Source of the DNA: Lachnospiraceae bacterium
GTDB lineage: Bacteria > Bacillota > Clostridia > Lachnospirales > Lachnospiraceae
Assembly: GCA_017416465.1 (NCBI GenBank)
Contig: JAFQCK010000003.1
Coordinates: forward strand, 1 to 64,000
Direction of reading: 5' to 3'
DNA: 64,000 nt
Positions 60,652 to 64,000 of this stretch are shown one piece after another. A program made the position numbers and the translations under genes. Every line of letters starts with the position of its first letter. Position 1 is the first letter of the stretch. The notes under the pieces were generated by a model. It made no database searches, was not told the DNA's origin, and worked only from the letters and a program-made list of their open reading frames with translations.

Positions 60652-60972
60652 TGCATTTAAATAATGAGCCGGGAACATTCGCCCTATATCTTCATAACTT
60701 GACAATATATGATATTTACTATTTATATAATTTTCAAATCCTGCCCGGAGGCATGAAGCAATAGCATCAATATTATATTTATTGTTGTTACCGTATAATT
60801 TTATCATATCATTAATTGCACGGTGTATAATTGCATCCTTCTGAAACTGCATCGGCATTTTATTATAGGTATCAATATAATTTTTATAATTGCTGCAAGC
60901 TAAATTATATGCAATTTTCTGCTCTGCGGTGCATACCGTTAACGGAATATTTTTGATTTTATGATATTTCAT
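60643..60972 (-). CDS. Hypothetical helical protein, 109 aa
   Basis: ATG 60972 after GGAGG. IPLTVCTAEQKIAYNLACSNYKNY, helical. Unknown. Confidence 0.65.
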   Translation of the reverse strand: MKYHKIKNIPLTVCTAEQKIAYNLACSNYKNYIDTYNKMPMQFQKDAIIHRAINDMIKLYGNNNKYNIDAIASCLRAGFENYINSKYHILSSYEDIGRMFPAHYLNANN

Positions 60973-60987
60973 TTTGTTAACCTCCAT

Positions 60988-61227
60988 TTATTCATCATCA
61001 TCAATAATTAAAATCGTAAATAAAGCACATTTATATATATCGCCTATTTTAGCAAATTCGCACCATTCAGCAGCATCAGAAGCAATAACATCTGCACAAT
61101 GTAAAGTGTTATTATCATCAACTAAAAGTGATTTAATGATATTATATACTTTTTCAAAATCGCCTTCGTTGACATATCGTGTTATTGTACTGAATGAAGG
61201 TGTTATTGCATAATAAATTTTTTGCAT
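60988..61227 (-). CDS. Hypothetical protein, 79 aa
   Basis: Ser/Thr-rich start, then AEWCEFAKIGDIYKCALFTIL; acidic. First gene of the leftward run, with its own strong promoter and two flanking AATAAC repeats. Position suggests early expression. Confidence 0.65.
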   Translation of the reverse strand: MQKIYYAITPSFSTITRYVNEGDFEKVYNIIKSLLVDDNNTLHCADVIASDAAEWCEFAKIGDIYKCALFTILIIDDDE

Positions 61228-61248
61228 TTTGTGAAGCCTCCGTTAACT

Positions 61249-61266
61249 GTTATTTAATGGGTTATT
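61249..61266 (-). repeat. AATAAC-N6-AATAAC regulatory repeat, downstream of a promoter
   Basis: AATAACCCATTAAATAAC, between the -10 and the start at 61227. Confidence 0.75.
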
Positions 61267-61276
61267 CATTGATATA

Positions 61277-61305
61277 ATAATAGCATATATTTTATGATTT
61301 GTCAA
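61277..61305 (-). promoter_or_regulatory. Sigma-A promoter of the leftward run
   Basis: TTGACA (61300-61305), 17-nt spacer, TATTAT (61277-61282) on the minus strand. Repeats lie on both sides. Confidence 0.85.
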
Positions 61306-61335
61306 GTGTTTTTTTAAAAGTTTTTTATATTTTTT

Positions 61336-61353
61336 GTTATTTTTTTAGTTATT
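61336..61353 (-). repeat. AATAAC-N6-AATAAC regulatory repeat, upstream of a promoter
   Basis: AATAACTAAAAAAATAAC, 30 nt beyond the -35 of the 61277-61305 promoter. Confidence 0.7.
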
Positions 61354-61806
61354 TCTTTTGATTGAAAAATTGCTTTTATTAACGATTGATAAATGATGAA
61401 TATATCAGAATACAGAAGTTTTTAACCTGCTGCAATATATAACAATAGTACAGAGCAGAAAACCGGATTATATAACCGTTTATTTATGTACGCTTTTTTA
61501 TCTTTTGCAGACATAAAAACAACCGGTATATCAAAAGTATAAATAAATAGTGATACCGGGTATATTTACATTTTTAAACCGGTTTATTTTTTTGATTTTT
61601 CGTAAAGTACATCTGCTCAAACCCTACACGCCCAACCCCCATCGATTCAATCGTTTTCCATTTCGTCAAACTCCCCTTATACCGCCCCTATTTAACATTT
61701 TGCAATATTTCATTTTAAGTCCCCTGAACCCTACCCTATTTAGCAAACACACGATAAATCACACCTTTCAAATTAAAATCAATCAGATAGTAAAAAATTT
61801 TTGATA
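61354..61806. other. Intergenic region with ACCGG repeats and a C-rich stretch
   Basis: No convincing gene. Four ACCGG boxes followed by TA-rich bases start at 61462, 61522, 61555 and 61578. From about 61605 to 61735 the plus strand is unusually rich in C and poor in G for this genome. A plus-strand frame at 61550-61804 (84 aa, Pro/Phe-rich) has no ribosome site and is probably not expressed. The region lies between divergent transcription units and could hold an origin or control sites. Confidence 0.5.
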
Positions 61807-61824
61807 AATAGCCAAAAAAATAAC
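61807..61824 (+). repeat. AATAAC-like regulatory repeat upstream of the recombinase promoter
   Basis: AATAGCCAAAAAAATAAC on the plus strand, one mismatch, 9 nt before the -35. Confidence 0.55.
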
Positions 61825-61833
61825 ATATTATTA

Positions 61834-61862
61834 TTGACATTTGAGTATATTTAGTATATAAT
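61834..61862 (+). promoter_or_regulatory. Sigma-A promoter for the tyrosine recombinase
   Basis: TTGACA (61834-61839), 17-nt spacer, TATAAT (61857-61862). A 9-bp inverted repeat (AGTAAAAAC/GTTTTTACT) lies in the leader at about 61868-61901. Confidence 0.85.
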
Positions 61863-61909
61863 ATAAGAGTAAAAACTATTGATATTTCAACGGTTTTTAC
61901 TAATGGGTG

Positions 61910-61927
61910 TATAACCAAAAAAATAAC
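61910..61927 (+). repeat. AATAAC-N6-AATAAC regulatory repeat, tyrosine recombinase leader
   Basis: TATAACCAAAAAAATAAC, plus-strand orientation, 24 nt before ATG 61952. Shows that orientation follows the gene. Confidence 0.7.
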
Positions 61928-61951
61928 TTTTTATTAAAGGAGTAGACGATA

Positions 61952-62698
61952 ATGGATAATGCAGCAAGAATTTGTAATGATGCAACTATTATTTCTTTCG
62001 CACCTTATCTTCAGCGTAAGCAGGAACAGAACAAATTTAAAGTAGCAGCTCCGATTATTGATGATAAATATTCAGAAACAAAGGTTAACCTGAAAACTCC
62101 GGTTGACCCCCTTACTAAAGAGGAATATAAAAAAATAAGAGATTACTTCTTTAATAATGATGATTATTTTAAAACAATGCCAACTAACAGGCGAAATTAT
62201 CTTTATGTTGTTCTTTCCATTAATTTAATGAGACGGTGCGGAGATATGGTAAAGCTGCGTGTATGTGATGTTCTTAACGAGGACGGTACTTTCAAGGAGC
62301 ATATTATATTTAACCATGAAGAAAAGACCGGCAAGAGAGCAGTTGTATTACTGAACAGCAAATGTAAAGAAGCATTAACAGAATACTTTAATTTTATTAA
62401 GGTATATAATATGTCAGACTGGCTGTTTCAAAATTATAAGACGGGTGAATCTATGACGGTGGGCGGTATGCGTAAGATGCTTCAGCGTACTTGTGAAAAA
62501 CTCAATTTGGACATTCATATTGGAACACACTCTTTGAGAAAAACAATTCCGCATATAGCTATTTCTAACAGTACAAATACCGAGGACGAAGTAATTGTGT
62601 CACAGCTTCTTAATCACGGCAGTATAAAAACTACCTATCATTATATTAAAAGAAACCAGCAGGAACTTGACGAGTTCGTGGAAAATAATGCTATTTAA
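61952..62698 (+). CDS. Tyrosine recombinase / phage-type integrase
   Basis: 248 aa with the full catalytic set: Arg I in LMRRCGDMVKLRV, Lys in HEEKTGKRAVVLL, HSLRKTIPH (HxxR), LLNHGSIKTTYHYI (second His and nucleophile Tyr). The N-terminal part (about 75 residues) is shorter than the usual core-binding domain and starts with an unusual DNAARICNDATIIS sequence. AAAGGAG is upstream of the ATG. As the element already has a serine integrase at its edge, this enzyme more likely resolves multimers, inverts DNA or regulates. Confidence 0.9.
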   Translation: MDNAARICNDATIISFAPYLQRKQEQNKFKVAAPIIDDKYSETKVNLKTPVDPLTKEEYKKIRDYFFNNDDYFKTMPTNRRNYLYVVLSINLMRRCGDMVKLRVCDVLNEDGTFKEHIIFNHEEKTGKRAVVLLNSKCKEALTEYFNFIKVYNMSDWLFQNYKTGESMTVGGMRKMLQRTCEKLNLDIHIGTHSLRKTIPHIAISNSTNTEDEVIVSQLLNHGSIKTTYHYIKRNQQELDEFVENNAI

Positions 62699-62742
62699 AC
62701 TACTATAAATAGTTATACAATAGGGAAAGTAGATTATATTGT

Positions 62743-62804
62743 AACTTATTTATGCTATCGCATAAACAAGTTATTATCAGCTTGCTACGCAACCTGATAA
62801 ACTT
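62743..62804 (+). ncRNA. Two adjacent hairpins sharing AAGTT (structured noncoding region)
   Basis: Stem 1: AACTTATTTATGC / GCATAAACAAGTT (62743-62755, 62760-62772; 12 of 13 pairs). Stem 2 starts within stem 1's 3' arm and runs from 62768 to 62804 (TATCAG...CTGATA, loop near TAC). Both loops are GC-TAxC-GC-like. Neither is followed by a T-run, so they are not simple terminators. The 62699-63021 interval otherwise shows no gene; the sequence could be an RNA switch, a recombination site or an origin. Confidence 0.4.
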
Positions 62805-63021
62805 AAAGTATTTATTGATAACGAATCAGTATGAAAAATAGCTATTCTAATGGCAGGTGTGACACTTTCCAAGTAGTATTACTATATAATAGTAGGGCGA
62901 AACAGATGTACCAAACGCCCTTAATATAATAGATAACAATAAAGGCAAAAAGGTACACGCCTTATAGCGTAGAAAAATCGTTAGTTTGGGCGAAAATAGC
63001 AAAATCGAAGGGAATGATTTA

Positions 63022-64000
63022 TTGCAAATAGAAAAGCGAAAGTATGACGAAAAAGAACTTGTATATATGTTATGTACTGATTCTCAAATAAAATCTTATG
63101 AGCAGAAAGATAGGTTTGTGGGCGGTAAACAACGGTCAATATTTTTAGATAAATTATCACAGTATTGCGAATATGAATTTAATCAGCAAGAACGAACTTA
63201 TTTAATCACAGATTTGTTTGAAGTTCCGAAAACTATCGCACAGGCTCGATTACACAAAGGAATATATCAATTTCTTGCACCGCTAATCCTCAATGAGATG
63301 ATAAATAATCATGACGAGAATCATAAGGCAAGATTGACCATTTTTGATTTGGCAAAAAAAATAGCTATGGTTAATTCTAACTACGATTATATAAAATATA
63401 ATATTGAACAGTCAGGCAAAGAACTTGAAATTCCTTTTTATGAGTTGTATGAATATTTTAATAAAACAGATTTACAAATTGATGAATATTTGCGAAGGTG
63501 TATTAAATATTTAGCAAGCGAAAATTGTGTTATCGCAAATGAAGTTCATGTTATTCAAACGGCTGAAATCGGTGTTGATATAAATAAGAATACGGTTGCT
63601 ATTGTTAAAGAAAAAGATGTTCATACGGCTACTGACGAAGAAATGGATTTGTATGCTCGTTTAGTTGAACAAGCAAGTAAAATATCCGGAGCAAGTACCA
63701 ACTATGAACAATGGTATGGTAAAAACTCCAAAAACTTTAAAAAAGCATTAAAACAATTGTTAAACGAAAACGGTATTGATTATGTTTGTCGTGGTTTTGA
63801 AATGTGGTATGTTGATTTAGATAAATGTAGACGTATGCTTGAGGATTATTCAGTAATACCATTATCAGAAAGGACAAAAATGCTTGGAGAACTTTTTAAA
63901 TTGATTATAGACGAAAATGCAGAAAAAAGAGCTTCAAAAAATCCTCTTATTGATAATGGTTATGTTGAACATTTTAAAACACTTTCTTCTTTAACGATTT
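63022..64000 (+). CDS. Hypothetical protein, N-terminal 326 residues (open at window end)
   Basis: From TTG 63022 (AAGGGA eight bases upstream) the frame is open to the right edge. It starts LQIEKRKYDEKELVYMLCTD and is helical and charged throughout, with no catalytic motif that I recognise. Segments like KDRFVGGKQRSIFLDKL and DEYLRRCIKYLASENCVI suggest nucleic-acid-related functions, but this is not shown. It could be a replication or regulatory protein. Confidence 0.7.
   Translation, partial: MQIEKRKYDEKELVYMLCTDSQIKSYEQKDRFVGGKQRSIFLDKLSQYCEYEFNQQERTYLITDLFEVPKTIAQARLHKGIYQFLAPLILNEMINNHDENHKARLTIFDLAKKIAMVNSNYDYIKYNIEQSGKELEIPFYELYEYFNKTDLQIDEYLRRCIKYLASENCVIANEVHVIQTAEIGVDINKNTVAIVKEKDVHTATDEEMDLYARLVEQASKISGASTNYEQWYGKNSKNFKKALKQLLNENGIDYVCRGFEMWYVDLDKCRRMLEDYSVIPLSERTKMLGELFKLIIDENAEKRASKNPLIDNGYVEHFKTLSSLTI

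Noticed and set aside
61550..61804. Plus-strand frame of 84 codons in the control region
   Set aside because: No ribosome site, Pro/Phe/Asn composition follows from the C-rich, AT-rich DNA, and it overlaps likely control sequences.

Overview
The window comes from an AT-rich, low-GC Firmicute, most likely an anaerobic gut Clostridia (Oscillospiraceae/Ruminococcus-like). The basis is GGAGG-type ribosome sites, sigma-A promoters of the form TTGACA-N17-TATAAT, an oxygen-sensitive class III ribonucleotide reductase, and the host genes at the left edge. The species cannot be named from the sequence.

Layout. (1) 1-4395 is host chromosome, all on the minus strand: the N-terminus of a secreted protein, a PHP-domain phosphoesterase, a calcineurin-like phosphoesterase, a GNAT acetyltransferase, and the C-terminal remnant of an M3 oligoendopeptidase. 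(2) From about 4395 to beyond the right edge lies a large integrated element, probably a prophage or phage-like integrative element. A large serine recombinase sits at its left end and has split the peptidase gene. No capsid, portal, terminase, tail or holin gene is visible in about 60 kb, so structural genes, if present, are to the right. (3) 6-14 kb is a nucleotide and DNA metabolism block (dut, nrdG, nrdD, deoxynucleotidase, dNMP kinase, thyX, ligA), followed by a DnaB-like helicase and an ERCC4 nuclease that appear to have been truncated and fused by a deletion. (4) 14.7-17.6 kb holds a RecA/Sak4-like ATPase and an SSB-like protein. (5) 17.6-24.2 kb is a DNA-modification island: a PAPS-reductase-like protein, a beta-class N4/N6 methyltransferase, a multi-module C5 methyltransferase, a Dam-like D12 methyltransferase and a radical SAM protein. 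It contains all six G7-8/C7-8 homopolymer tracts I found in the window and several one-base frameshifts. (6) 24-28.6 kb holds LemA and a membrane partner, a degenerate tyrosine-recombinase-like protein, and a plus-strand XRE repressor/ImmA pair with an operator-rich control region. (7) 28.6-61.2 kb is a long minus-strand run of about 75 mostly small accessory genes. It includes zinc-ribbon paralogs, a Thg1-like 3'-5' polymerase, a SleB-like cell-wall hydrolase, a ParB-like protein, YopX and DUF4259. (8) 61.2-64 kb is a divergent control region, a plus-strand tyrosine recombinase, a structured noncoding stretch, and an open-ended plus-strand gene.

How it works together. The left half looks like an early/replication programme that supplies dNTPs, joins, recombines and modifies element DNA. 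XRE/ImmA probably sets quiescence. A conserved intergenic direct repeat, AATAAC-N6-AATAAC (consensus AATAACYAAWAAAATAACA), occurs about 18 times. It sits just upstream of genes in the gene's own orientation, or next to sigma-A promoters, and so appears to define an element-wide regulon. That repeat and the G-tract-containing modification island are the two observations I consider most likely to represent undescribed biology.
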